Positions 8,473-17,396 of a stretch of DNA of 64,000 nucleotides are shown here, piece after piece. The first letter of the stretch is position 1. Every line of letters begins with the position of its first letter. Both the position numbers and the translations under genes were made by a program. The notes beneath the pieces are model-generated. The model had not been told where the DNA came from. It saw only the letters and a list, made by a program, of their open reading frames with translations, and made no database searches. Source of the DNA: Salinibacter altiplanensis (lineage in GTDB: Bacteria; Bacteroidota; Rhodothermia; Rhodothermales; Salinibacteraceae); the NCBI RefSeq assembly GCF_002894645.1, contig NZ_NCQY01000002.1, positions 88,901-152,900 on the forward strand, written 5' to 3'.

Positions 8473-10278
8473 ATGTCTGCCCGCTCGACGGCTCGCCTCC
8501 TTGGCTGCGCGCTTCTGCTCTTGATCGGTGTCTTCGGGGGCTCGGCCTGGACACCGGCCCCGAGTGCCCCCCGCTCCGCCGTGTCGTCCGGGGCGGCCGG
8601 CCCTGCTCCTGTCCCCGCTCCCGTCCCCGAATACGCGAAGAACGGAATGGTGGTGTCCGCAAAGAAACGGGCGTCCCGGGCCGGGGTGTCGATGCTGGAG
8701 AAGGGCGGCAACGCGGTCGACGCCGCCGTGGCGACGGGCTTCGCGCTGGCCGTGGTGCACCCCTACGCCGGCAACATTGGAGGAGGAGGCTTTATGGTCA
8801 TCCGCCGGTCCGACGGCTCAGTCACGACGATCGACCACCGCGAGGACGCGCCTAGCGGGGCCACGCAGGAGGTGTATCTCGACGACGACGGCACCGCCGT
8901 GCGCCAGCGCAGCCGGCGCGGCCATCTGGCCTCGGGGGTCCCCGGCACCGTCGCGGGGCTGCTGAAGGCCCTCGACGAGCACGGCACGCTCGACCGCGCG
9001 ACGGTGATGGCCCCGGCCATTCGGCTTGCGGAAGAAGGTTTTTCGCTCCCCCACACGATGGCCGAAGGCTTGAACGACCGCTACGAGGCCTTCGCCGAGT
9101 TTCCGGCGACGAAAGAGTACTTTACCAAGGGCCGTGCGTCGGCGGAATACCGACCGGGGGAACGGTTCGTGCAGGCGGACTTGGCCCGCACCCTCAAGCG
9201 CATTCGCGACGAGGGCAAGTCCGAGTTCTACGAAGGCGAGACGGCCTCCCTCATCGCCGAGCAGTTCCAGGCCAACGGGGGGCTGATCGACGAGCAGGAC
9301 CTGGCCGAGTACGAGGCGGTGGAGCGGGCGCCGGTGACCGCGTCGTACCGAGGGTACGAGGTCCACTCGATGGGGCCGCCTTCCTCCGGCGGTGTCGCCA
9401 TCGCCCAGCTCCTGAACGCGGCCGAGATGAAAGACATCGGCCGGATGGGCTTCAACTCCAGCGCCACGGCCCACTACCTCGGCGAGGCCATGCGCCGCGT
9501 CTTTGCTGATCGCGCCAAGTGGCTCGGGGACCCCGATCACGTACAGGTGCCCACGGAGGGGCTCGTGCAGAAGGACTACATGCGGGACCGGATGGCTTCG
9601 TTCGACTCCAGCCGGATCACGCCCACCGACTCGGTGCGGGCCGGCGAGCCCATGCTGGCGGGCGAGTCGATGGAGACGAGCCACTACTCGGTGGCCGACA
9701 GCAGCGGCATGGCCGTAAGCGTGACCACCACGCTCAACAGCGGGTATGGGTCGAAGGTCATGGTCGACGAGGCCGGCTTCTTTATGAACAACGAGATGAA
9801 CGACTTCGTGCTGAAGCCGGGCGTGCCCAATCAGTTCGGCCTCTCGGGAACGAAGCGCAACCTGGTGGCGCCGGACCGCCGCATGGTGTCCTCGATGTCG
9901 CCGACGATCGTCGAGAATCCGGACGGCGAGCTCTCCCTAGTAATTGGGGCGCCGGGCGGGTCGACCATCATCACGACCACGTTCCAGGTCATCATGAACG
10001 TGATCGACCACGGGATGGACATCGAGCAGGCGGTGACGGCTGGACGCCTGCACCACCAGTGGAAACCGCGTCACCTGAGCTACGAGGAGTTCGCCCTTTC
10101 GAGGGATGCGGTCCAGAATCTCCGGGCGCGCGGATGGGAGGTAACAGAGGGCGTCTTCGGGGGCATCCCGCGGTGGGGACGCGCGCAGGGCCTTCGTGTG
10201 ACGCGGTCGGGCGACGAGGGGCGGGTATTCTACGGCGGATCGGATCCGCGGGCCAACGGAGCAGCGGTGGGGCTGTGA
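8473..10278 (+). CDS. ggt: Gamma-glutamyltransferase
   Basis: A 601-residue precursor with a signal peptide (LLGCALLLLIGVFGG). It has the family hallmarks: VSAKKRASRAGVSMLEKGGN and NAVDAAVATGFALAVVHPYA near the N-terminus, and the autoprocessing site ETSHYSVAD, where the Thr becomes the N-terminal nucleophile of the small subunit. These are followed by VTTTLNSGYGSKV and the GG-containing oxyanion segment GAPGGSTIITTTFQV. The enzyme cleaves and transfers gamma-glutamyl groups from glutathione and related compounds in the periplasm. The length matches the family (about 580 residues). It is a single gene, with no operon partner on the plus strand. Confidence 0.95.
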   Translation: MSARSTARLLGCALLLLIGVFGGSAWTPAPSAPRSAVSSGAAGPAPVPAPVPEYAKNGMVVSAKKRASRAGVSMLEKGGNAVDAAVATGFALAVVHPYAGNIGGGGFMVIRRSDGSVTTIDHREDAPSGATQEVYLDDDGTAVRQRSRRGHLASGVPGTVAGLLKALDEHGTLDRATVMAPAIRLAEEGFSLPHTMAEGLNDRYEAFAEFPATKEYFTKGRASAEYRPGERFVQADLARTLKRIRDEGKSEFYEGETASLIAEQFQANGGLIDEQDLAEYEAVERAPVTASYRGYEVHSMGPPSSGGVAIAQLLNAAEMKDIGRMGFNSSATAHYLGEAMRRVFADRAKWLGDPDHVQVPTEGLVQKDYMRDRMASFDSSRITPTDSVRAGEPMLAGESMETSHYSVADSSGMAVSVTTTLNSGYGSKVMVDEAGFFMNNEMNDFVLKPGVPNQFGLSGTKRNLVAPDRRMVSSMSPTIVENPDGELSLVIGAPGGSTIITTTFQVIMNVIDHGMDIEQAVTAGRLHHQWKPRHLSYEEFALSRDAVQNLRARGWEVTEGVFGGIPRWGRAQGLRVTRSGDEGRVFYGGSDPRANGAAVGL

Positions 10279-10348
10279 TCTTCAGGGGCCGAGCCTTCAG
10301 GAGAGATCTATGCTCGGCCTCGAGATAGGCGCCCGTCTACAATGAATT

Positions 10349-10403
10349 GTGATGCGTGATGCATGAGGACGGTCGCTCTTGCTAATCACGCTTTACGCAT
10401 CAC
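10349..10403. repeat. Perfect 9-bp inverted repeat downstream of ggt
   Basis: GTGATGCGT (10349-10357) and ACGCATCAC (10395-10403) are exact reverse complements separated by 37 nt. Each arm is embedded in a degenerate GTGATGCGTGATGC-type repetition. It lies between the convergent ggt and purF genes. It has no T-tract, so it is not a classical intrinsic terminator and may be a small dispersed repeat. Confidence 0.5.
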
Positions 10404-10472
10404 GTTTCACGATCCGAAAACGAAGCGGGTATACTCTCAGGACACACGTTCCACTGGAGAGGGGTCCTACAC

Positions 10473-12002
10473 TCAAGCCCGCGGCGCCGGCGCTTGCCAG
10501 TCGAACTCCTCCTTGGTCATGTCCGTGTCGACCGGCACCGGGTAGTCGCCGGTGAAGCAGGCGTTGCAGTAGCTGAGGTCGCTGTGGTTCGCCCGCTTCA
10601 CGGCCGTCATGAGGCCCTCCACCGACAGGTACGCCAGCGAGTCGACGCCGAGATAGTCGCGCATCTCCTCAATGCTGTCAAATTTGTTGGCCAGCAGCTC
10701 GTCGGCGTCGGGGAAGTCCATGCCGTAGAAGCACGGGCTGATAACCGGCGGGGACGACACCCGGAAGTGAACGCTCTTGGCGCCGGAGTCACGCAGCATC
10801 TCCACAAGGTAGCGCGCCGTGGTCCCCCGCACGATCGAGTCGTCGAGGACCACGACGGTCCGGTCCTTCAAGAGGCCCTGGACGGTGTTAAACTTGCAGC
10901 GCACCTTCATCTCGCGGCGGTCCTGGCCGGGGGCGATGAAGGTGCGGCCCACGTAGTGATTGCGGATGAGGCCGAGGTCGAACCGGCAGCGCCGTCCCAT
11001 GTCCTGACACTCCTCCGCGAAGCCGAGCGTGGAGGTGTTGGCCGAGTCCGGCACCGGCACGACGATGGGGGTCTTCTCGTCGTCCTCCGCCTCCTCGGGA
11101 ATGGGGGCCTCCTGGGCCAGCTGGATGCCGAGCTGGCGCCGCACCTTGTCGACCATCTCCCCGAAGATTTGCGAGTCGGGCCGCGAGAAGTAGACGTACT
11201 CGAAGACGCACTGGCTGACCCCGTACTTCGTGGGGATCTCGTGGCTTTCGAAGTCGCCGTCGTCGACGCAGTCCTCGCGGTCGATCACTAGGATCTCGCC
11301 CGGCTCGATGTCCCGCACGTACTCCGCGTTGATCATGTCGAAGGCGCACGTCTCACTGGCTACGCAGTAGGCCGGGCCCTCGTGGTGCTGCGGCGTCTCC
11401 AGGCGGCCCAGGGCGAGCGGCCGGAACCCATTTGGGTCGCGGACGGCGATCATGTGCTCGTCCGTCATCAGGAGCAGCGAGTAGGCGCCCTCAATCTGCA
11501 TGAGGGCGTCGACAATCTGGTCGAGATGGTTCTGTCGTCGGCTCTGCGCCGTGAGGTGCAGGATGAGCTCGCTGTCGCTGGTGGTCTGGAAGAGGGTTCC
11601 CTGTTCGCGGAAGCTATCGCGGAGCTCCTTCGCGTTTGAGAGGTTGCCGTTGTGCGACAAGGCCAGGTTTCCCCGCCGGTGATGCACCACCAGGGGCTGG
11701 ATGTTGTCCCGGTTCGAAGACGCCCCGCTGGTGGAGTAGCGGTTGTGCCCGATGCTCACATCCCCCAGCAGCTGCTCGTTGAAGAGGCTTGGGTCGTCGA
11801 ACACGTCCAGCACGAGCCCGAAGTCCTTGTGGGCCGGCATCGTGGGCTGCTCCTGCTGCTCGTCGTAGGTGGACGTGACGATGCCCGCGGCCTCCTGGCC
11901 CCGGTGCTGCAGGGCGTGCAGGCCGTAGTAGGTGTGCCGGGCGGCCTGAGGGTGATTGCAGATGCCGAAGATGCCGCAGTGCTCTTGGACGGCGTCGCTC
12001 AT
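10473..12002 (-). CDS. purF: Amidophosphoribosyltransferase, PurF
   Basis: A 509-residue enzyme making the first committed step of purine synthesis: PRPP plus glutamine to phosphoribosylamine. It begins MSDAVQEHCGIFGI, so Cys9 would be the N-terminal nucleophile after removal of an 8-residue propeptide. The glutaminase domain continues with LHALQHRGQEAAGI; the phosphoribosyltransferase domain shows VVVLDDSIVRGTT, the PRPP-binding loop. Cysteines in CVFEYVYFSRPDS, CKFNTVQG and YCNACFTGDYPV match the [4Fe-4S] ligand positions of Bacillus-type PurF. I chose ATG 12002 although the frame stays open to 12239, because the Cys must lie near the N-terminus. A roughly 500-bp leader lies upstream. Confidence 0.96.
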   Translation of the reverse strand: MSDAVQEHCGIFGICNHPQAARHTYYGLHALQHRGQEAAGIVTSTYDEQQEQPTMPAHKDFGLVLDVFDDPSLFNEQLLGDVSIGHNRYSTSGASSNRDNIQPLVVHHRRGNLALSHNGNLSNAKELRDSFREQGTLFQTTSDSELILHLTAQSRRQNHLDQIVDALMQIEGAYSLLLMTDEHMIAVRDPNGFRPLALGRLETPQHHEGPAYCVASETCAFDMINAEYVRDIEPGEILVIDREDCVDDGDFESHEIPTKYGVSQCVFEYVYFSRPDSQIFGEMVDKVRRQLGIQLAQEAPIPEEAEDDEKTPIVVPVPDSANTSTLGFAEECQDMGRRCRFDLGLIRNHYVGRTFIAPGQDRREMKVRCKFNTVQGLLKDRTVVVLDDSIVRGTTARYLVEMLRDSGAKSVHFRVSSPPVISPCFYGMDFPDADELLANKFDSIEEMRDYLGVDSLAYLSVEGLMTAVKRANHSDLSYCNACFTGDYPVPVDTDMTKEEFDWQAPAPRA

Positions 12003-12518
12003 GGGACAACGGCGAAGGCGGGCCGCAGGCTGGTGGGACGGAGATGCAGCGGGGCATCCTGACAATGCAGAAGCCCCGATCACAATTGAAGAAACTGGGG
12101 GGGGCAATGGATGATCCCACCCCACGTGGGTCCGTCGGCACTGCCTTCGTAAAATTATCGCATAGCGGAAGACACCGGATCGGTTTCCCGACGTGCCCGC
12201 GTGGGGATGATCGTGATCCGTGCCCACCGTATCCGCCACGTCGACGATGGCGCCCGGATCGCGGGTCCCGCCGAGGTTCTACCTGCACAGGCCGGGGACA
12301 GAGATCGTCACCCTCCCCGAGTTCCGGCTCCAAGCCATGGGGCCGACGGGGGGACTTCGTAGCCGAGCGGGTCGTCTCCCCCCTGACCCACGAACGCGAC
12401 CGTCTGGGCAGTTCGCCTTTTGCCCTTTTGCACGGACGCGCACTGCGTGGAGAATGCCCACTGCTACGGCCGATCCTGAACACACGGTGCCCCAGACGCA
12501 TCGCCGGACCAGGAGCCT
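12003..12518. other. Intergenic region between purF and an NSS symporter gene
   Basis: Both flanking genes are on the minus strand, so this is the purF upstream region and the downstream region of the symporter. An AT-rich patch around 12145-12165 (minus strand GATAATTTTACG) could contain the purF promoter. No coding sequence or known riboswitch could be recognised. Confidence 0.4.
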
Positions 12519-13889
12519 CTAGATCGTGCCGGTCAGGTAGCCCACGACGATGCCGAAGACGACCACCGGGATGATGTATCGCATGCCGAACATCCAGACC
12601 CGCAGGAAGCCATCGCTCAGTGTCGTGCTGCCCCTGCGGAGCGCCTCGGCCGCCTGATCGGCCCCCCACACCCACCCGATGAAGATGCTCAGGAAGAAGG
12701 CGCCCATCGCCAGCCCCGCGCTTCCGATGAGGTAATCGAGGATGCCGAGCACGTTGTTCTGGCCGAACAGGCCGCCCTCGCCGAACAGGTAGCTCAGGTC
12801 ACTGAACGCGTCCACTGCCCCGAAGGAGAGGGCGGAGGGGAGCGCCATGAGAAACGTAATGACGCCGATGACGGCCACCGACTTGCGGCGCGACCAGTCC
12901 GTCTCGTCGACGAAGTAGGCCACCACGACCTCCAGCAAAGAGATGCTGGAGGTGAGTGCCGCGATCGACAGCAGGAGGAAGAACAAGAACCCGACGATTC
13001 CCCCGAGGGGCATTTGGGCGAAGACCTGGGGCAGCACGACGAACACGAGGGCGGGCCCCGTGGCCGGATCGGCGTCCATCGCGAACAGAGCGGGGAAGAT
13101 CATGAACCCGGCCATCAGGGCGATCATCGTGTTGAACAGAACCACGTAGCCACCGGATACGGCGATGTCCTCCTGCTTCGGCAGGTACGAGCCGTAGGTG
13201 ATCATGGCCCCCATGCCGAGGCTGAGAGTGAAGAACGCCTGCCCGAGGGCGGCGATCACGAGGTCGAAGGTAATCTGGGAAAAGTCGGGCACGAGGTAAA
13301 AGCGCAGCCCCTCCGCGGCCCCGTCGAGCGTGACGGCGCGGACGATGACGAGGAGAATCAGCACGAACAGGACGGGCAGCAAAATTTTGGCCCACCGTTC
13401 GATGCCCTTCTCCACGCCCCCGAGCACCACGAGGAGCGTGAGCGACAGAAAGAAGAGCACCAGCCCGACGTTGAGCCACGGGGCGGCCGCGAACGCCTCG
13501 AAGCCCATGGTGGGGGCCAGGACATCCTTCACTGCGTACCCCACGGCCCATCCGGCCACAACGCTGTAGTAGCTCAGAATAATGAAGCCGGCGAGCACAC
13601 AAAAGCCCCCCACCACGATCCAGGCGGAGCCCCCGCCCGTGATGGACTTGATCGCGCCGACCGGGTTTTTCTGGCTATTGCGCCCCAGCGAGAGCTCGGC
13701 GAACAGGTAGGGCATCCCGATGAAGAGGATGCACAGCAGATAGATGAGCACGAAGGCCCCGCCGCCCCCCTCGCCGGCCAGGTAGGGAAAGCGCCAAATG
13801 TTGCCCAGCCCGATGGCCGACCCGGCGGCGGCGAGGACGAAGCCGATCCGGGACGACCACTGCTCTCGGTCAGTCGAGGATGTGCTCAT
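12519..13889 (-). CDS. Sodium-dependent transporter of the neurotransmitter:sodium symporter (NSS/SNF) family
   Basis: A 456-residue integral membrane protein with the NSS signature at the N-terminus: REQWSSRIGFVLAAAGSAIG followed by LGNIWRFPYLAGEGGGGAF. This is the TM1 unwound sodium/substrate site known from LeuT. About 12 hydrophobic segments follow, including GPALVFVVLPQVFAQMP. ATG 13889 places the signature close to the N-terminus; the frame extends upstream without meaning. The family co-transports amino acids with Na+. It is one of two adjacent paralogues on the same strand (second copy at 14036-15418), a plausible adaptation to Na+-rich brines. The substrate is unknown. Confidence 0.93.
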   Translation of the reverse strand: MSTSSTDREQWSSRIGFVLAAAGSAIGLGNIWRFPYLAGEGGGGAFVLIYLLCILFIGMPYLFAELSLGRNSQKNPVGAIKSITGGGSAWIVVGGFCVLAGFIILSYYSVVAGWAVGYAVKDVLAPTMGFEAFAAAPWLNVGLVLFFLSLTLLVVLGGVEKGIERWAKILLPVLFVLILLVIVRAVTLDGAAEGLRFYLVPDFSQITFDLVIAALGQAFFTLSLGMGAMITYGSYLPKQEDIAVSGGYVVLFNTMIALMAGFMIFPALFAMDADPATGPALVFVVLPQVFAQMPLGGIVGFLFFLLLSIAALTSSISLLEVVVAYFVDETDWSRRKSVAVIGVITFLMALPSALSFGAVDAFSDLSYLFGEGGLFGQNNVLGILDYLIGSAGLAMGAFFLSIFIGWVWGADQAAEALRRGSTTLSDGFLRVWMFGMRYIIPVVVFGIVVGYLTGTI

Positions 13890-14035
13890 GAGAATCGTCG
13901 GGGGGGCTGGTGGAACAGAAAAGAACGGCGCGCCCGATGGGCGTGCCAGAGTGAACATCGCTCGAAGTTAAAGGGTAACGAACGTGATCGCAATCGCGCG
14001 CCGGAGAACGGCCGAGAGGTGAGCGGGCAGCCCCG

Positions 14036-15418
14036 CTACAGCACGTCGTAGAGAAGGTCAACGACCAGCACGGCCAGAATCGTGACGGGAAAGGCGTACC
14101 GAATTGCGGCGCGCCAGAGGGGCCCGGCCCACCGTCCCATCGCGTGGCCGTTGCCGGGGCGCACTTCTTCCAGGGCCTCGTCGGCGCCCCACACCCACCC
14201 CACGAATACACTTAGCAAGACGGCGCCAAGGACGAGGGCCACGCTTCCCCAGAGGAAGTCTACGAGGTCGAGCACGCCGGGGCTCGGCCCAAGAATCTGG
14301 TTCCCCACGAGCCAGGACAGGTCGCTGAGGGCTGGCACGGCGCCCTGGGACAGGGCTGACGGCAGGCCGAGAACAAACGCAACCCCGCCGGCGCTCAGGG
14401 CGGCCGTGCGGCGAGACCACGTCGTCTCATCGACGAGATACGAGACGAATACTTCCAGCAGTGGAATGCTTGAGGTAAAGGCAGCAATCGCGAGGAGGAG
14501 GAAAAAGAGCGTCCCGACGAACGACCCGAGCGGCATGGCCCCGAACACATCGGCCAGAACCACGAACACGAGCGAGGGGCCCTCCGCCGGGTCCTGGCCC
14601 ATCGCGAACACGGCGGGAAAGATCATCAGGCCCGCCATAAGGGCGATGAGCGTGTCGAAGACGGCCACGTACCCGCCGGCAACGACCAGGTTTTCGTCGT
14701 CGGGCAGGTACGAGCCGTACGTGACCATCGTCCCGACGCCGAGGCTGAGGGAAAAGAAGGCCTGCCCGAGGGCTTCCACGACCATCAGGCCCGACACCTC
14801 CGAAAAGTCGGGCGTCAGGTAAAACGCAAGTCCGGCGCCCGCACCGGGCAGCGTAACGGCCCGAAAGGTGACGAGGCAAAGGAGAACGAACAGCATCGGC
14901 ATCAGGATCTTGGCCCACCGCTCGATGCCCTGGCGCACGCCCCTGGCGACCACCCCCACCGTCGCGAAAAGAAAGCCGCCGAATAGGGGAACGACCCACA
15001 GCGGGTCGGCGGTAAAGCGGGCAAAGGCGACGTCTGAGGCCTCGGCAGTGGCGAGGTCCCGAAACACGTAGCCCACGGCCCAGCCGGCCACCACCGCGTA
15101 GTAGCTCAGAATGGCGAGGCCCGTCGCCACGCAGAGTCCCCCCACGAGAGACCAGGGGGAGCGGCCCCGAACGGCCCGAATGGCCCCCACCGGATTTCGC
15201 TTGCCGTTGCGCCCGAGGGCCAGTTCGGCAAATAGGTACGGGACGCAAAGAAGGAGGAGGCAGGCGAGGTAGATCAGCACAAAGGCCCCGCCCCCGTTGT
15301 CACCTGCCTTGAAGGGAAACCGCCAGATGTTGCCCAGACCGACGGCTGACCCCGCCGCCGCGAGGACGAAGCCGAGCCGAGAGCTCCACTGCTCCCGCTC
15401 CGGAGAAGGAAAGGCCAT
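14036..15418 (-). CDS. Second NSS-family sodium-dependent transporter
   Basis: A 460-residue paralogue of the neighbouring downstream gene, with the same start pattern (REQWSSRLGFVLAAAGSAVG, then LGNIWRFPFKAGDNGGGAF) and the same overall distribution of about 12 membrane segments. Internal matches include GMGAMITYGSYLP in the neighbour versus GVGTMVTYGSYLP here, and ALTSSISLLEVVVAYFVDET versus AFTSSIPLLEVFVSYLVDET. ATG 15418 fits the family N-terminus. It is transcribed in the same direction, 146 bp upstream of the other copy, so the two may share a transcript. This looks like an old tandem duplication with diverged substrate range. Function beyond Na+-coupled amino-acid uptake cannot be read. 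Confidence 0.92.
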   Translation of the reverse strand: MAFPSPEREQWSSRLGFVLAAAGSAVGLGNIWRFPFKAGDNGGGAFVLIYLACLLLLCVPYLFAELALGRNGKRNPVGAIRAVRGRSPWSLVGGLCVATGLAILSYYAVVAGWAVGYVFRDLATAEASDVAFARFTADPLWVVPLFGGFLFATVGVVARGVRQGIERWAKILMPMLFVLLCLVTFRAVTLPGAGAGLAFYLTPDFSEVSGLMVVEALGQAFFSLSLGVGTMVTYGSYLPDDENLVVAGGYVAVFDTLIALMAGLMIFPAVFAMGQDPAEGPSLVFVVLADVFGAMPLGSFVGTLFFLLLAIAAFTSSIPLLEVFVSYLVDETTWSRRTAALSAGGVAFVLGLPSALSQGAVPALSDLSWLVGNQILGPSPGVLDLVDFLWGSVALVLGAVLLSVFVGWVWGADEALEEVRPGNGHAMGRWAGPLWRAAIRYAFPVTILAVLVVDLLYDVL

Positions 15419-15602
15419 TTCAGAACAGGCGGTTGGGCAAAGGGGCAGACCGGGCCTGCGGCCCGACGTGCCGGAAGGCTGGAGAACGAGGGCAATCAGA
15501 ACGCGAAGATAAGAGGCACTTCCCCTGAACACAACGATGACCGGCGGGGGGCGAGCGCCTGTCCCCGGAAAATCACGGAAAACAGAAACCAACCGAGACT
15601 GC

Positions 15603-15851
15603 CTACGCGGTCCACGTGTCTGTGTCCGGATACTGATCGCGCTCGCAGTACGTCCGCAGGCGGGAAACGCCCTGCGCAAGGTAAAAGGGTGGACGGGCCG
15701 GCACCTCTTCGCCCGAGAGGCGCACCACTTCAATGTCCGCAGAGGCCTTGTACAGCTTGACGCGGCCGGCCGCTGCGTCTTCGCCGCCGAGGTCGTACAG
15801 GCAGTAGCGGGGCGTTTCGTCCACCTTCCGAAGGGTGACGGGAAGGGCCAT
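15603..15851 (-). CDS. Small uncharacterised protein
   Basis: An 82-residue frame starting MALPVTLRKVDETPRYCLYD and ending in DTDTWTA. It contains a basic-hydrophobic pattern (VKLYKASADIEVVRLSGEEV) and two cysteines. There is no membrane segment or signal peptide. It sits 29 bp downstream of the ald stop codon on the same strand, so it could be the second gene of an ald transcript. I do not recognise the family. Its independent start, its compact beta-strand-like composition and its position support a real gene; the longer overlapping frame reading into ald is an artefact. Confidence 0.6.
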   Translation of the reverse strand: MALPVTLRKVDETPRYCLYDLGGEDAAAGRVKLYKASADIEVVRLSGEEVPARPPFYLAQGVSRLRTYCERDQYPDTDTWTA

Positions 15852-15880
15852 CGGCGGGACTGAACTGTGGGGGGACTGGA

Positions 15881-17104
15881 CTAGATGCCCGAGGCGATGA
15901 GCAGTTCGATGTCGCGATGGCTCATGCCGAACATCGACGCTAGGTTTTGCTTCGTGAGGTGCTGCCGGTACACGTACGTCCCGTTGCGGAGCCCCTCGTC
16001 GTGCCACAGGGCCTCGTTGATGGAGCCGGCCTCGCCGATGCGGAGGAGGTAGGGGACGAGCACGTGGGTAAGGGCGTAGGAGGCGGTCCGGGCCGCGTTG
16101 GACGGCATGTTGGGCACACAGTAGTGGACAATGTCGTGCCGGCGATAGGTCGGAGCGGAGTGGGTGGTGGGGCGGCTCGTTTCGACGCAGCCGCCCTGAT
16201 CCATCACCGCGTCCACCACGACACCGCCCGGGGCCATGGACTGTACCATGTCCTCCGTCACGAGGAGGGGCGAGCGCTCGCCCCCGGTTACCATGGCCCC
16301 TACCACCACGTCGGCCGAGCGGACGGCCTGGCGGAGGTAGTGCTCGCTGGCAACGGCGGTGGTGACGCTGCGATCCAGTGTGTTTTCGAGGGTGCGAAGG
16401 GAGCCAAGCTCGGTATCGAGCACGATGACGTGTGCCCCGTAGCCGAGGGCGGTGCGGGCGGCCCACTGGCCAATTACGTCGGCCCCCAGAATGACCACCG
16501 TTGCGGGCGGGACGCCCGAGATGCCGCCGAGCATGACCCCTTTTCCCCCTTCATTGCTCTCCAGGTAGCGCCCGGCGATCTGGATCGATACCGATCCGGT
16601 GATCTCGTGCATCATGCGCACGAGGGGAAAGGTGCCGTCCGGGTCGCGGATGAACTCAAACCCGATGCCCGTCACCTTCATTCGCATCAGGTGATGAAGA
16701 AACTCGGGAGTCGTGCCCCCGAGGTTGAGCGCCGAGAGGAGAATTTGGCCCTCTTGGAGAAGATCCATTTCGTCCTCCACCGGCGGCCCCACCTTCACGA
16801 TGAGGTCACTCCGTTCGTAGAGGTCGTCGGGGGCGGATACGAGCTCGGCCCCGGCGTCGGCGTACTCATCGTTTTGGAAATGCGCCTCGATCCCGGCCCC
16901 CTCTTCCACGTACACCTCATGCCCATTGGCGACGAGGGCCCCGGTCCCACTTGGGGCCAGGGCCACGCGCTGTTCCTCGTTCCCCACCTCGCGGGGAACG
17001 CCAATGCGAAGGGACTCTTGCTCATCCTCCTGCGTGAGGGGCTTCTCCTGGGTCATGAGGCCATGCTCACGCTCAAAGCCCTGCTGTAGAGAAGGAATCT
17101 CCAT
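15881..17104 (-). CDS. ald: Alanine dehydrogenase
   Basis: About 407 residues. It contains the N-terminal alanine-dehydrogenase/PNT domain (RIGVPREVGNEEQRVALAPS) with the substrate-binding pattern VKVGPP. Next come MMHEITGSVSIQIAGRYLES and the NAD-binding segment VVILGADVIGQWAARTALGY, where the Rossmann glycines appear as GADVIG rather than the common GAGVVG. The C-terminal half has HYCVPNMPSNAARTASYALT, typical of the family. The enzyme interconverts alanine and pyruvate plus ammonia with NAD. ATG 17104 is preferred; a later ATG at 17056 (MTQEKPL) is also possible. A small unknown gene follows closely downstream. Confidence 0.93.
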   Translation of the reverse strand: MEIPSLQQGFEREHGLMTQEKPLTQEDEQESLRIGVPREVGNEEQRVALAPSGTGALVANGHEVYVEEGAGIEAHFQNDEYADAGAELVSAPDDLYERSDLIVKVGPPVEDEMDLLQEGQILLSALNLGGTTPEFLHHLMRMKVTGIGFEFIRDPDGTFPLVRMMHEITGSVSIQIAGRYLESNEGGKGVMLGGISGVPPATVVILGADVIGQWAARTALGYGAHVIVLDTELGSLRTLENTLDRSVTTAVASEHYLRQAVRSADVVVGAMVTGGERSPLLVTEDMVQSMAPGGVVVDAVMDQGGCVETSRPTTHSAPTYRRHDIVHYCVPNMPSNAARTASYALTHVLVPYLLRIGEAGSINEALWHDEGLRNGTYVYRQHLTKQNLASMFGMSHRDIELLIASGI

Positions 17105-17396
17105 ACGAACGGGTGGGCGGCAAGGTGTAGTTCGTTTGGAACCCAAGCACTTAGAAACTCGGGGTTGGGGCGTTCAAATACCATAATTTATGAAAGCAAT
17201 CTTGCTTTTGCACACTCGGAGGCCGGATGCGACACAGGACAAAGAGGTCCTTTCTCTCCTCCGCGGCAAGCGCGCCCTTGGGCATTGGGGCGCCGGCAAT
17301 GGGGCGGTGGACCTTTTCCGCCTTGGCACCTACATTTGGACTTCCACCGTGCCCCGGGGGCGCTCTCATCGGTCAGCGAATTTTCCTATGTAAAAA

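Noticed and set aside
13014-14051. Long plus-strand open frame opposite the NSS symporter gene
   Set aside because: It mirrors the real minus-strand transporter; its translation is His/Glu/Gly-rich with no domain. High GC makes antisense frames long.
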